A stretch of 64,000 nucleotides of DNA from Fasciola hepatica (Eukaryota > Platyhelminthes > Trematoda > Plagiorchiida > Fasciolidae). Location of the stretch: contig CANUEZ040000020.1 of assembly GCA_948099385.1 (NCBI GenBank), positions 4,868,501 through 4,932,500 of the forward strand, read 5' to 3'. Shown one piece after another: positions 41,901-53,303 of this stretch (position 1 is its first letter; the number at the start of each line of letters is the position of its first letter). Position numbers and translations under genes: made by a program. The notes under the pieces were generated by a model. That model worked only from the letters and a program-made list of their open reading frames with translations. It made no database searches and was not told where the DNA came from.

Positions 41901-42310
41901 ATCATTTATTCTTTTTTTCTTGAACGTTTCGGCCGCCCGAGGGAACAAATCGTTGGTCGCGCAGGATGCACTCATCATACAACATTTTGCTACGCTGGAC
42001 GACAGACCGGCTGACTGGAAGGCTTCTGACCGGTTTGGGCACATTTTTCCGGCGTCAGCAGCAAGTCCGGTTTGCATTTTCAAAGCTCATGTGTTGTAGA
42101 CTTCGCTGCCCGCTTTTTGCCGGAGTAACTTGGACGATACCCGCTGGTATCCTGGTAAAATTCGTTTATGCGATTTGCCCGAAGCTTGTTCGTTTGGTAT
42201 GTCGGTGGTTCAATTTGTTGCGGTGTTTTTTGCTAAGGAAGTTGTCTGATCAGCTTGGTTACAAGTCTACATTGAACGATTTTATTCAGGTAGGCTAATC
42301 TGTTAAATGT
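38969..42310. other. Unassigned region
   Basis: No coding region, RNA gene or known repeat recognised on either strand. Open frames are short and lack domains. Confidence 0.35.
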
Positions 42311-45300
42311 GTAAACCCAGTTCTTATGAGCACAAATCATTTTTCAATGAAATATACGTCCGTGATTGTTATAAATTCGCTTTCTTTGAACTTCATCCAG
42401 TCTACAATCACTGAGTGTAATCGGGAACAGTGTGCCCAGTAGACTTTCGGAATTTCACAAAACTAACCAATAAACTGTGGGAGTGCCCTGTAGGGCCCGC
42501 TCCCGTTGCACGTTAGAACGATTCAAAAACTTCAGTCTCGGGGGAAACGGGGGCCAACGAATCAATTCTTCTGGGAAACGAAGCCTTTGTAAGATGGTTG
42601 GTGCGGTATATAAGCGTTCAGCGGCAAAATATCAAAACTTCACGAGTCATACCTGGTTGTAGTTGTTCCTAGACTGACAGTAAGGCTAACAAAACCAATG
42701 GTAACGAAAACTAGGAATAAAGTATTCTAACAGTTTAGACAGGCTCAGCAAGAATTAAGTATTCAAACGGAGAGCGAATATGGGGAAGAAATAGCCACTC
42801 TCGATAAAAACCGCTGGAATCAGCGAGCCTTTTAGTAGATGCTTCTCGTAAAGGCCAGTCAGCTGCTGTTACACTCTACTAAAAACCCCTTGGTTTTCAA
42901 TGTACGGTGAGTTTGCCACCTGACCTGTTTGGATATTTCAACGCATTGTGCGCAGGTGTGCACAGTGACAGCAGCCATGCAAGGACCAGAAGAATGAATA
43001 AAAGGTATCGGATATAAATGCAACTGCACCACCGGTATTTCAAGATTCTTCCGCTGATTTGTAATTAATCACCCAGAATGCTCACTATACTTCCGCAACG
43101 GTAAGCCACTCAGCTTGACTGACACATTAGCAGCGACACGAAAATATGGGTGTGATCTGTCGATAGGCTGAATCAGTGTTCTGATGTACAAAGCTGGAAG
43201 TTAATGGTTAGGTCACTGTACCTGGGAGACATCCGTAGGCAGTATGTTGTAGTGGCACCGGCTCCTATGGCCAGCGCCGGGCTGTACCATCGTTGACAGA
43301 AATGGGGAAAACTTAAACGAGGTTGCCATTGTGGGTAGGTTCCACCACTTGCAACAACAGCCGCCGTAAGAGACAAACCCCACCAGGTGGCCCAGGTGGG
43401 CCCAAAAGGACTACGGTGGATCTACTGGCTACCTTTTAACTCTCCGTTAACCAACTCAGCGATATTATCATCCACCGATGAGGCATTAACTCGATGGTGT
43501 GCCGTGCCACAAGCCAACATAAATAAAGTCAAATTTGACTTTCTTCGAGTGCAGCAAGGTTAACAGAATATTCCTGCATGCCATTCAACTTTGAGAGGTA
43601 ATACGGCAATCACTGTCACGACCGCTGACGCTTCATGGCGGACGGCATACGGAGCGATGATCACTAGATTCAGGTAATCCATTGGAAGTGGCTAGCCCTC
43701 CCTTTCCTTCACTCCGTTTAGCTGATTCAGTTAGTGCATCTTTACGAACCACTCGGACATTTGGTTCTTGATCGTTCAGCAGTACTGATTCTGTTCCATT
43801 TTCACGATCAGTCCGGAGACGTGCACAAAGACGTACGGTTAGCAAATTTATGGTTTCTTATTGTTCAATGTTCAGGTACCACATCATTCATTATAAGCGT
43901 TCCTTCTCTTGGCGGATGTGACTTATCGAATTTCGTAGATTACGAGGTTTAAATGTGGCAGAAGTCCTTTGTTCATTGAGTGTAAATGCTAACGTTCCGG
44001 GGGGTGGTACGACAAATCACATGCTCAACTTAACCAAACCAAGTGAGTTGCACAAATAAAAGTCCATGTACCAAACAGAGTATGAAGCATTGCATATAAA
44101 GTCATCCCACTCCGGTGACAAATGGAAATTTTTTATCAAAGAATTACAGATGACCGATGAGAGGTAAGGCCCACTGCTTAGCAGTACCATAGGGCATCAT
44201 TTATGCTCAGTAAGGCTTGAGTTCACTCTAGCTGGTTTTTTCTTCTAGAAAACACAGATTACGCTCAACCCGCGTTGGTACCACGAGGCATGCGCAAAAT
44301 TTCAACGCCCTCATAAACTCTCCTTTCTAATATACACTTCCCACGTTATCACTAAAATTACCGGGTTTCTTTGCAAATCGTCATTAACTGCAAAGTCTAA
44401 GTTGCTCTGCGTGAAGCCTTCATCTTCTATCAACTACTTCTTCCTTTCCCGCAATGGGCTTATATATTCAGTTGGCTGACTTTTTAGAAGTTTATTCACC
44501 AAAGCAACAATATTATTCACTGCTTGATCTGGGCAACTTGGAAATCCCGTTCATCAAGCGTGATTCTGTTACTACCAGGCAAGAGAAGTGTACTAGGCGC
44601 CAGTTTTTCAGAGTCCCTCTCATCCTCTAATACGGGCTTGAGAAAGTGGTCTTTAAGTAGTCCTCTTGACTATTCTATAACAGTGATTGCCCCTTTGCCC
44701 CTCGTTCGCTGATTTTGGCGTATCGATTCAAAAATTCTTCGTGTGGGAACTAAAACGCGCATCCCAGCTCCACCTCAGCGGCTAGCTCGGGGTGGTCTGA
44801 AATGCCTCCCGATTCTATCTTCCGATTAGAAAGACCTGATTTCACTTTGAGAAGAAATTCGGATGCCAGGCCGAGGCTCAGCCCACTCCCCCAAGAAATT
44901 ACTCTCATTACTGCTGAAATGGCCGCTGAATTCCCCTTTCTTTCAATAATTTGTATCAATCCTCTCTAGAGTTACTTCATGGGAGGCTAGCGATCAACCT
45001 TGATATGCGTCGCCCGCACATGTGGGCAAGTAAACAAGCACCAATACTGTTCCGATTGACACAAGCCGCACTTCATATGGAGAGGTCCAAAGTGGTCAAC
45101 CCCCCTATACGCAAAAGCCTAACCGAAAATATTGTGGGCTCCAGAAGCATTTGTACCGCTTGTTGGAAGCGTAAGCATAAGGCTGCGGCACAGCAGAGCA
45201 AACACCATCCGACAACGCGTTGCACAGATGCCATTCAGCTTCTAATTCAAAATATCATTTGAGTGATAGCCAAGACTTTTGAGCAACCCACATGATCTTC

Positions 45301-46437
45301 TACTCCAATGTGGTATCTTATGACCAGTTTGGTAACCCGGTAAGCATTTGAAAACGCTGTTGCACGCTTTGCTTGAAGTGATATACTGGGCCACTCCAGC
45401 CAGTCTCGCAAGCATGAAGCCCCGTCTTCCTGATTTGGCTCAATCCTCAAAATAACCATGTACAGTTAAAACTAGAAAAAAGTACTTATTGGAAAAACAC
45501 TCCACCCGCAAAAGCCTCACTGTTGCTCTACGGTCACTTTTCACCTGTTGAGCTATTAAATAGGCAGCTTGCAATGGCATAACACTTCCTCTAGAGGTAA
45601 CAGGCGAACACCCCTTGTACCTCAAAATCAACGCAAAAAGTCTTGAAATGGTCCGTGGCGAACTTCATATGGATTATGACTAAAATGGGCTATAATTTAT
45701 CAGTCGCCATGAGCGCCATCTCTTGAAGATCACGCTGGACCCCGCTAGCACGTTCGTAGTCCAGTTAAGTGAATCCCAGGAGCTAAGAACAGTAAAAAAC
45801 CATGGTTGATGACACTTTTTCTCGACTGGCACCCACAAAGTACTAGGACTTCCGGGTTCCGCTTACCTCGAAGATGCATCCATCCAAAGGTCAAATGTCA
45901 AAGGTCAGGTTCGTGGAGTCAAAGCCGAAAGGCAAACGTCGAACCTTGGGCACAAAGTCGTCTGCGAGGCTCAGGGCCGGGACTAATAAAAAACCTATAA
46001 ATATGAGATTACTAACAACAGCGCACATGCACTGACGGTGCCACCTCGACTGGTGGGGAAAATTTGAGATCTTAATGCCAAGCTCAGTGATCAGAATATC
46101 ATGGCATGTGGCGTGAGTGCATGCTAGTGAAACAATATACTGGATACTAAAACCTCCGAAGAAATTTACCCAAATGTTGATGTGGAACAGAGAGTGGATA
46201 TAGATATCGTAAATGAATGTAGCTTTGGGCGACGTAATATTGGCACCAATGAGTTCTGACATTGGTAATCGATATTCTTTCACGGTTACACTAATGGTTA
46301 GTATGGCATGAACGGTTGGGACAAAAAGCAGTGAAGGATATGCGAAGAGAGAATAACGATGGGTTAATAAGGATGTCTTCGTCATTCGTTACTGGACAGT
46401 TGATGACTGCATATGGGAGCTAAGTGATGTAAGTGTG

Positions 46438-46441
<4 letters not shown>
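42311..46441. other. Unassigned region
   Basis: Nothing recognised. Several 60-100 codon frames occur (for example 43734-43952 plus and 44750-44959 minus) without family motifs or clear splice context. A host exon cannot be ruled out. Confidence 0.35.

Positions 46442-46492
<51 letters not shown>
46442..46492. repeat. (AT)n microsatellite
   Basis: About 51 bp of uninterrupted AT repeat. Confidence 0.95.
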
Positions 46493-46494
<2 letters not shown>

Positions 46495-46522
46495 AACATT
46501 TTGTCGGGCGTAAGAGGGTTAA

Positions 46523-46906
46523 GTGGATGCCGCGGTAAATACAGCTTGGCAAAAGCGGGTACGAAGGATACAGCTTAGGGCAAGAGTCGTACAGGGGGGC
46601 GCGCATACAGCGGACGTGACTGAGCAGTCCCACGTCAAACCTCTTACGCTTCCCCCCCCGGATACTGGATACGCACTCAGTAATAGACAGTATACATTTA
46701 CCACACCCTTTTTTCTAGGCTCTAAGTTCTTCCTCCTCAAGTTCACCAGAATCTGGAACGAACTTCTTTTGCACACCAGATATTCTCAGTCAAAGTATGC
46801 GTTTGCGCATGCTATTGATAAATTCCATTCTGTCTCAACGTTTTTGCGCTTATTCGACGTTCACATAACCGAAAAGCAAGCTTACGAGAAAGGCTTTGAC
46901 TATTAG
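46523..46906 (+). pseudogene. Possible LINE C-terminal fragment
   Basis: A 127-codon open frame. RQYTFTTPFFLGSKFFLLKF then TRIWNELLLHTRYSQSKYAF and IDKFH resembles the C-terminal R--FF--R---IWN-LP block, ending F---LD-F, of jockey/CR1-type LINEs. No other RT block is nearby, so this is tentative. Confidence 0.35.
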
Positions 46907-47326
46907 GCCATTGCTCTGTTTTGTCGCATAACCTTACCTTCCAAAATAATTTCACCTCTTTTGAGTTCTGAAAGCTCCGTTTGACCGCGTCTACTTAGAG
47001 TTCGTCATCGACATATTTCAAGCAATTCTACATCCACCAAATGTTTTTCCATATCAACCTATAGGATCCTGCCAATTTCACTCTGAAATAGTCCTTCCAT
47101 ATGCGTTTGCATTTTTAAAAAGGCCACTGCAATAATTCCCAATGTTCGTCAGTATGCCCTAGCTGCTCCCCGATCTTCTACCTTTATTTAGTTATACCAC
47201 GTCTGCAGTCATGAAAACAGCCCCAAAAACGATATAGGAACAGCAGCTGTAACTATGATCTCGTCCGAAACAAAAAATAAATATATCTATGTATACGCAT
47301 ACACCTAATTAAATATATGTTTAACA
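46907..47326. other. Unassigned spacer
   Basis: A/T-rich, no recognised feature up to the start of the PLE palindrome. Confidence 0.4.
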
Positions 47327-47612
47327 TTCACCAAAGCAGAAAGAAGACATAAATTGCAAGTTGCAAGCAATTCTTTTAACCCCAATCGCGTAAGGAAAAC
47401 ATGCGAATTCGTGTTCAAATGGAGCACAGAGCCACTCATCAACACAGCTTCACAAAGAGCCAGAAGCTTTGGGTTCCGATTCCATACAATCATTCGGAAC
47501 GCTCGGCCCGGATCAATCCGATGACGAAAGGTCACAAGGTGTTTCGCGATCGCTGAAGCCGGGTTTCTAGTCGTCGTCTGTTGTCCGGGTGGAGGATGAC
47601 TCATCCACTGCA

Positions 47613-48330
47613 CTAACCACTTCGGTACATGCTCCCCACTCTTTGACCGAGGCAACGATCCGTTCTGCCTATGAAGGTGTCACCACAGCTGTAGGTGAGC
47701 TGATAAATGACGTGAGAGGCATTCAGGTTCGAGGCATTGTTTGAATGTGCTTGGAGGTTTAGTCGTTTGGTGGTTTGCGAAATCTGCAATTCAGCCGCCA
47801 AGTAGGTGCGCTCTAGTGCACACTTTAGATTTTGGCTAATCCGATTGAACAGGTGATCCCTTTTAAATGGCAACATTAGAGTAACTCGTCTTTTCTCGAC
47901 CGTATCGACTTGTACGGTTTTAGGCCTTTCTTTTTTGTGGATCTCAATGAACTTGTCAGGGTATCCATTGGCACAAAGAGTTTGGGACAAGAACTCATCT
48001 CCCTTTTTCAGTTGGTCTACACTGCAGATTTTACGCGCTCTGTGAAACAGGGTTTTGACCAAGCCCCTTTTGTAGGCAACTGGAGCGAAACTGGAGAACT
48101 GAATGCATTGTCCATTCCATGTCGCTTTACGATGGATAGCCTTCTGAATTGTCCCATCTGCTTGTCTTTCTATCATGATATCCAAAAAGGCGTGGCTGCT
48201 GCCACTCTCTGTTTCACATGTGACTGATAGATTGGGATGTATGGTGTTCATTAGGTTGAAGAACTTAGTAAACCGATCTTCTTCAGTAAAAATCAAAATA
48301 TCATCGAAATATCGCTTGTACAGGGTAACT
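47613..48330 (-). pseudogene. PLE-L RT motif C to GIY-YIG
   Basis: On the minus strand, TLYKRYFDDILIFTEEDRF (catalytic FDD) leads into the RT thumb (PNLSVTCETESGSSHAFLDI, KATWNGQCIQFSSFAPVAYK) and the linker to the nuclease. IYQLTYSCGDTFIGRTDRCL at about 47670 is the GIY-YIG start, after which the frame shifts. Identical at protein level to PLE-R (49366-50083). PLE RT is related to telomerase RT, and the GIY-YIG nuclease replaces the endonuclease used by LINEs. Confidence 0.82.
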
Positions 48331-48625
48331 GGATGATATTCTGATGTACATTTTTCTCAACCATTCCCAAGCAGATATCTGCCAATGTGGGTCCGACAGG
48401 GCTACCCATTGCCACACCATCTATCTGTATGTATGACTGTCCTTCAAAATCAAAGCGTATATTTTCTGTACATAAGAGAATGAAGTCCCGGATGTATGTA
48501 GCAGGAATCGGTAACGTGGGTTTGATTGTTGCTAATATGTCGCACAAATACTCTACCGTTTCTCTTAGGGGTACACTGGTGAAAATTGAACCAATATCAA
48601 CGGGAGACATTTTTTGGGAACTCAC
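48293..48625 (-). pseudogene. PLE-L RT motifs A and B
   Basis: VDIGSIFTSVPLRETVEYL holds the motif A aspartate (family FDV-SLFT-VPL). QIDGVAMGSPVGPTLADICL is the PLE motif B signature. A frameshift near 48330 separates this from the YFDD motif. A single TGA at 48632-48634 separates it from the RT N-terminus upstream in the same frame. Confidence 0.85.
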
Positions 48626-48631
48626 GAATAT

Positions 48632-49010
48632 TCACTCCAGGATATCGGATAGTTCAAATGAGTACTTCAGACAGTGTGATGTCATGTGCTTTCGGATTGG
48701 AGATAGAATATCCACCAGCCAGAGCGCCGGTTTTTGACAAGCTGAGTTCTGCATATATAAAATAGATCTCAATGGAACATCAGTCTTGTGAATTGTCGGA
48801 GAACCCATCAGTTTTGGCTTTTGGGTGCCTATCGGTTTCAGTTTTCTATATAGGTCCTCAGAGGTAAATCCATGTAAGCTCACTATCTGGAGGTGTCGCT
48901 TGACCTGTGTCCCTACGAGCAAGTTGTTCTGTGGGGTCGAATCCGGAATAAATCGTCCTTTGTCCCCCAAAATGCCATCCACTTTTTTAAGGTAGTCTTG
49001 TGTCTTAACG
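48632..49010 (-). pseudogene. PLE-L RT N-terminal region (single copy)
   Basis: VKTQDYLKKVDGILGDKGRF, GFTSEDLYRKLKPIGTQKPK, GSPTIHKTDVPLRSIL and KYSFELSDILE. These match the PLE finger region (Y--L-P-G--PP-LYG-PKIHK---PLRPI). It ends at a TGA shared by both palindrome arms. The open frame here runs on without a stop across the palindrome junction into antisense of PLE-R (to 49309), which is not a real protein. Confidence 0.82.
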
Positions 49011-49070
49011 ATGACATCACACTGTCTGAAGTACTCATTTGAACTATCCGATATCCTGGAGTGAATATCC

Positions 49071-49403
49071 GTGAGTTCCCAAAAAATGTCTCCCGTTGAT
49101 ATTGGTTCAATTTTCACCAGTGTACCCCTAAGAGAAACGGTAGAGTATTTGTGCGACATATTAGCAACAATCAAACCCACGTTACCGATTCCTGCTACAT
49201 ACATCCGGGACTTCATTCTCTTATGTACAGAAAATATACGCTTTGATTTTGAAGGACAGTCATACATACAGATAGATGGTGTGGCAATGGGTAGCCCTGT
49301 CGGACCCACATTGGCAGATATCTGCTTGGGAATGGTTGAGAAAAATGTACATCAGAATATCATCCAGTTACCCTGTACAAGCGATATTTCGATGATATTT
49401 TGA
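49071..49403 (+). pseudogene. PLE-R RT motifs A and B
   Basis: The same 110-codon frame as in PLE-L, residue for residue: IFTSVPLRETVEY with the catalytic aspartate before it, and IDGVAMGSPVGPTLADI. It closes in the wrong frame right after NVHQNIIQ. The preceding TGA (49062-49064) is also present. Confidence 0.85.
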
Positions 49404-50083
49404 TTTTTACTGAAGAAGATCGGTTTACTAAGTTCTTCAACCTAATGAACACCATACATCCCAATCTATCAGTCACATGTGAAACAGAGAGTGGCAGCAG
49501 CCACGCCTTTTTGGATATCATGATAGAAAGACAAGCAGATGGGACAATTCAGAAGGCTATCCATCGTAAAGCGACATGGAATGGACAATGCATTCAGTTC
49601 TCCAGTTTCGCTCCAGTTGCCTACAAAAGGGGCTTGGTCAAAACCCTGTTTCACAGAGCGCGTAAAATCTGCAGTGTAGACCAACTGAAAAAGGGAGATG
49701 AGTTCTTGTCCCAAACTCTTTGTGCCAATGGATACCCTGACAAGTTCATTGAGATCCACAAAAAAGAAAGGCCTAAAACCGTACAAGTCGATACGGTCGA
49801 GAAAAGACGAGTTACTCTAATGTTGCCATTTAAAAGGGATCACCTGTTCAATCGGATTAGCCAAAATCTAAAGTGTGCACTAGAGCGCACCTACTTGGCG
49901 GCTGAATTGCAGATTTCGCAAACCACCAAACGACTAAACCTCCAAGCACATTCAAACAATGCCTCGAACCTGAATGCCTCTCACGTCATTTATCAGCTCA
50001 CCTACAGCTGTGGTGACACCTTCATAGGCAGAACGGATCGTTGCCTCGGTCAAAGAGTGGGGAGCATGTACCGAAGTGGTTAG
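49366..50083 (+). pseudogene. PLE-R RT motif C, thumb and GIY-YIG start
   Basis: TLYKRYFDDILIFTEEDRFT with intact FDD, thumb KRGLVKTLFHRARKICS, and the nuclease start VIYQLTYSCGDTFIGRTDR. Identical to PLE-L. A frameshift near 50055 moves the rest of the nuclease to the frame described next. Confidence 0.85.
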
Positions 50084-50340
50084 TGCAGTGGATGAGTCAT
50101 CCTCCACCCGGACAACAGACGACGACTAGAAACCCGGCTTCAGCGATCGCGAAACACCTTGTGACCTTTCGTCATCGGATTGATCCGGGCCGAGCGTTCC
50201 GAATGATTGTATGGAATCGGAACCCAAAGCTTCTGGCTCTTTGTGAAGCTGTGTTGATGAGTAGACTTTAGCCCCCACTGTGTGCACAGAAACGTTTGAC
50301 CCACAATGTGTGCCTGCCGTGGCGGCAACCAATCAGGTTT
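50041..50340 (+). pseudogene. PLE-R GIY-YIG C-terminal part
   Basis: GEHVPKWLVQ, NPASAIAKHLVTFRHRID then PGRAFRMIVWNRNPKLLALC, EAVLMSRL, a TAG, then PPLCAQKRLTHNVCLPW. The S-AIAKHL--T-H-ID series and the LCVQK-----LCLPW ending are the usual C-terminus of PLE proteins. PLE-L lacks everything after EAVLMS. Confidence 0.75.
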
Positions 50341-50521
50341 ACCGAATCGTTTCCTAATTTCGCTTGACACTATCTATTCCATTGTTTTGCTCTGTGCTCC
50401 ATTTGAACAAGAATTCGCATATTTTACGTATGCGATTGGGGTTAAAAGAATTGCTTGCAACTTGCAATTTATGTCTTCTTTCTGCTTTGGTGAACTGTAT
50501 CAAGGGGACCCAATTTTTTAA

Positions 50522-50570
50522 ATATATATATGGATATATATATATATTATTGCACATATATATATATTTA
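50522..50570. repeat. Imperfect (TA)n microsatellite
   Basis: TATATA runs interrupted by TGG and TTATTGCAC, just beyond the end of PLE-R. Confidence 0.85.
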
Positions 50571-51355
50571 TGCTTTTTACTGTCCTGTGTTTGTTAGCTC
50601 ATGAATGGTAATCAGCCGAACGCTCCCCGATATCTCTTCCCTTACATTGCCTCTTTCCCACATCAGTTCCCTCTGCATATACTTCCATCACTAACTCCGC
50701 GATTTTGAACTGGCAAATTTATTCCCATTTCTCTCACTTGGCGTGGCTGACTGACTTAACTCAACATCCAGTAATGACGTCACAAATTCTGCACCTACCC
50801 TTGACCCCAGCTAAGCCTCCTCCATAATGTCATGCAGAAGTTAGTCTTTTCTTATTATGAATGACTTCTGTAGGTAAAATGAGAACCTCCCTACTGTATT
50901 TGTCAGCTTCTACTCGTGCTATCCCTATTTTAATCCGACTTTCCACGGAATCAATTTGTCTCAGGGATCCGCTGCATCGAGGAGCCCGTGCTTCGATTTT
51001 GTTCCTCCTTCCGTCAACAGTTGCCCCTCTGCTGGGCCACACCCAGACTGCGTTTCTCTGTTTCATCTCCCTTTCGGGTACTCCTCAATGCCAGTCAACC
51101 ACCTCGGGCAGTAAATGATCATCGCCCCGGCTAGTGCGACTGGATAATAATGCTGTATGGACGGCTACCACTCCCCATTAAATTTGAACCTGTAGTCAGA
51201 GATAATAAAATCTGTTTAATTGGTCCTGGAACATATAGCCTTACCGCGGCTGCAAAGCCCTCTGTAAAAAAGGCGATGAAGACTCACGCCAATCAAAAAG
51301 GTGCGGAGCACGGTCGAATCCAAGGATTTCGCTGCTGAAACTCGGACATGCCGTC
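50571..51355. other. Unassigned C/T-rich region
   Basis: No coding or known repeat recognised. Its C/T-rich plus strand resembles the adjacent left arm of palindrome 2 in composition only. Confidence 0.35.
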
Positions 51356-52737
51356 CGTCTGCAACGATGTGCGAGCGCTATTAGCCGGGTGGATCACGCC
51401 TCCTGTGTTCACTTCACGAAGCGATTTTCAGGTTGGGGGTCCAGTGCACGACCAGTCACACCAGATAGCTCCGGTTGCAATTTGCACGCTCCAACTCTCC
51501 TCGTCTTACCGCATTCATCACTGTCGGTTGCGGATCGCATGCTCCTACTATTCTTCCGCCACAATTCGCTGATCTGTCGTTGTTGTCAGCCCTCTCATCA
51601 AACCCTTCCGCGTCGTTGTACCTCCGTATGCACACCTACCCATTCTGCCCTTGTTCCTATCGTTTTTCACCATGACAGCCCTCACTGCATGATGTCACTC
51701 TCGCCCTACCCAATTCAGTCTGCCCAAGCCCGAGATATTTCATTTTCCACCCAATTCACCCTCGTCGGCCCCTAGTCTGTATTCATTTGTTACCTCCATA
51801 TACTTATTAAGCTCATTGATCGCATGCTTCACTGGCCACCATTTTGCGACATCCTTTTTCGTCCATCTTATACCTGTCACCAACACGCACCAGACACATT
51901 CGTGACCATGAATAATCACCATATAAGGACTGGCCGTTCCAACCTTTGCATATTTTACGACCAAAGTTATGGTCTGTTTGCCACCATCATGGTTTCCATG
52001 GCTGAATCCGCAATTTTTCCGTGGATCTCCCTTTTAGGTTTTGTCCCGAGTAGCAACTTCTGGTTCATTCCATCTGAGTAATCCCTGCAAGCAAGCAACT
52101 CTCCAGTTCTATCCTTTCGACTCCGACGCACAACTATTTCTCGTGCCCTTTGTTCCATCACAGGTTCTCCCGTCCGGGTGCTTTTCTTCTTCTCGGTTTT
52201 CATTCTATGTCATCTGCAGTGAAACGATCTGATCGGTCATCTCTTACCTAGTTTTCTTTGGCCAGCATTCTCATCTGCTTCGTATATTGCTCGTCACGGG
52301 CATCTTCATTGTGCCTTTTGGGCTGCGCTGCTGTTTCGCGTTGCACCCAGTGTAAAGTCATCGTAACGTCATCATTTTCACATGCGGCTTCAAACAATGT
52401 GACCTGCTAATACCCAATCTTTCTGATCCTCCACTTCCTTATTTCTCTCTTATGTTATTCGCTGTTACAACCGCTGCAACTTTGCACCACAGTTCTTCTA
52501 ACCTCCAAGTTAACGTTCACAAGGGACCTGTTGCGCTTCTGCGACCACCCTGTACTTCCATCCGCCCTGCGTTCTCCAGACATTTTTACGGCCATCTTCT
52601 TGCTGTATGACGCACGTCTGTTCATGACCGCTTGGCTCATTTTTGACCGTCACCACACGTCACACCTGCACTAACCAGATTGCCAGATCCACTGTTACCT
52701 GTTTTCGTCGATCCCATCCTCCGTTTCCTTCGTTTAT
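51356..52737 (+). repeat. Palindrome 2, left arm (1382 bp)
   Basis: Reverse complement of 53304-54685 along its full length, with a handful of differences (for example GTTGCAATTTGCACGC here against GTTGCGGATTGCACGC in the partner). It encodes no recognised domain; mirrored open frames (such as 51967-52203 minus and 52455-52640 minus) have exact or near-exact partners in the right arm. Confidence 0.9.
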
Positions 52738-53303
52738 TTTGCCTTTTCGATGAAGGAAACAGAAGAAAACAAGAGAAAAAAGAAAAAGCAGAAATTTAGT
52801 TGTATGGCTGAGGATTAGGTGGCCATGAGTTGTGCCTCATTGCAATAAGTGGACGGTAACAATTTGAAAACAGGGAGCTACCAACGCAAGACGTAAAGAG
52901 TGGGTCAAATGGCAATAATGGCGCGGAAGGATCGAGATACGATAAATATGAAGCACAGATATAGGCAAAATGGACGCATATCATGAGGGATGGCGGCATG
53001 GTGGCAAGAGAGCTGGCCGGCAAAGGACTAGAGGGAACAGAGGAAATTTGTGGATGCATACATATATACATATATATGTGCATTTATGTTTATATATCAG
53101 AGCAGGAGCGAATAGCAGTGAAGAGAAGGAAAACAGGAGTGGCAGTGCTTGGAAGAGGCGGGTAGGGTTGGGTTAAATGGTACGTGACTGCCTTGGATAA
53201 ATCCTGATGAATTTGTTTGTGACAGGTGGACGTGAAAGATTAACAGAAAGAGAGAGGGAAACGACTTTGGATGTACAGAAGTGACGGCTGTGAGCAGAAG
53301 TTG
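52738..53303. repeat. Palindrome 2 loop; unclassified repeat P, copy 2
   Basis: 566-bp spacer between the arms. Bases 52790-53165 align in reverse complement with 38208-38600, including the A/T-rich stretch with ATATACATATATATGTGC. So the loop is part of the same unclassified repeat family on the minus strand. Confidence 0.6.

Larger units (their letters stand above)
47327..49010 (-). mobile_element. PLE-L: Penelope-like element copy (minus strand)
   Basis: A 5'-truncated Penelope-like retroelement with RT and a C-terminal GIY-YIG endonuclease region. Its first 325 bp (48686-49010) are present only once in the window. The rest (47327-48685) is the left arm of a palindrome with PLE-R. It is broken by one TGA in RT, one RT frameshift, and a loss of about 125 bp at the GIY-YIG end (junction about 47433). 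Confidence 0.88.
49011..50494 (+). mobile_element. PLE-R: Penelope-like element copy (plus strand), right arm of palindrome
   Basis: Reverse complement of 47327-48685 with about one visible difference in the first kilobase, starting ATGACATCACACTG at 49011. It is more 5'-truncated than PLE-L but more complete at the 3' end: an extra stretch of about 125 bp (50263-50389) carries the last conserved PLE residues, QKRLTHNVCLPW. It shares the TGA and the frameshift of PLE-L. Ends near GGTGAA at 50494. Confidence 0.88.

Noticed and set aside
50250..50290. Hammerhead ribozyme core (TTGATGAGTAG) in PLE-R
   Set aside because: The core needs CTGANGA and a paired GAAA; neither is present, and the bases are codons for LMSRL. 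PLEs do carry hammerheads elsewhere, but I could not find one here.
51389..51775. 128-codon frame in palindrome 2 as a real gene
   Set aside because: It has a mirrored near-copy in the other arm, low-complexity C/T-rich codons and no domain.
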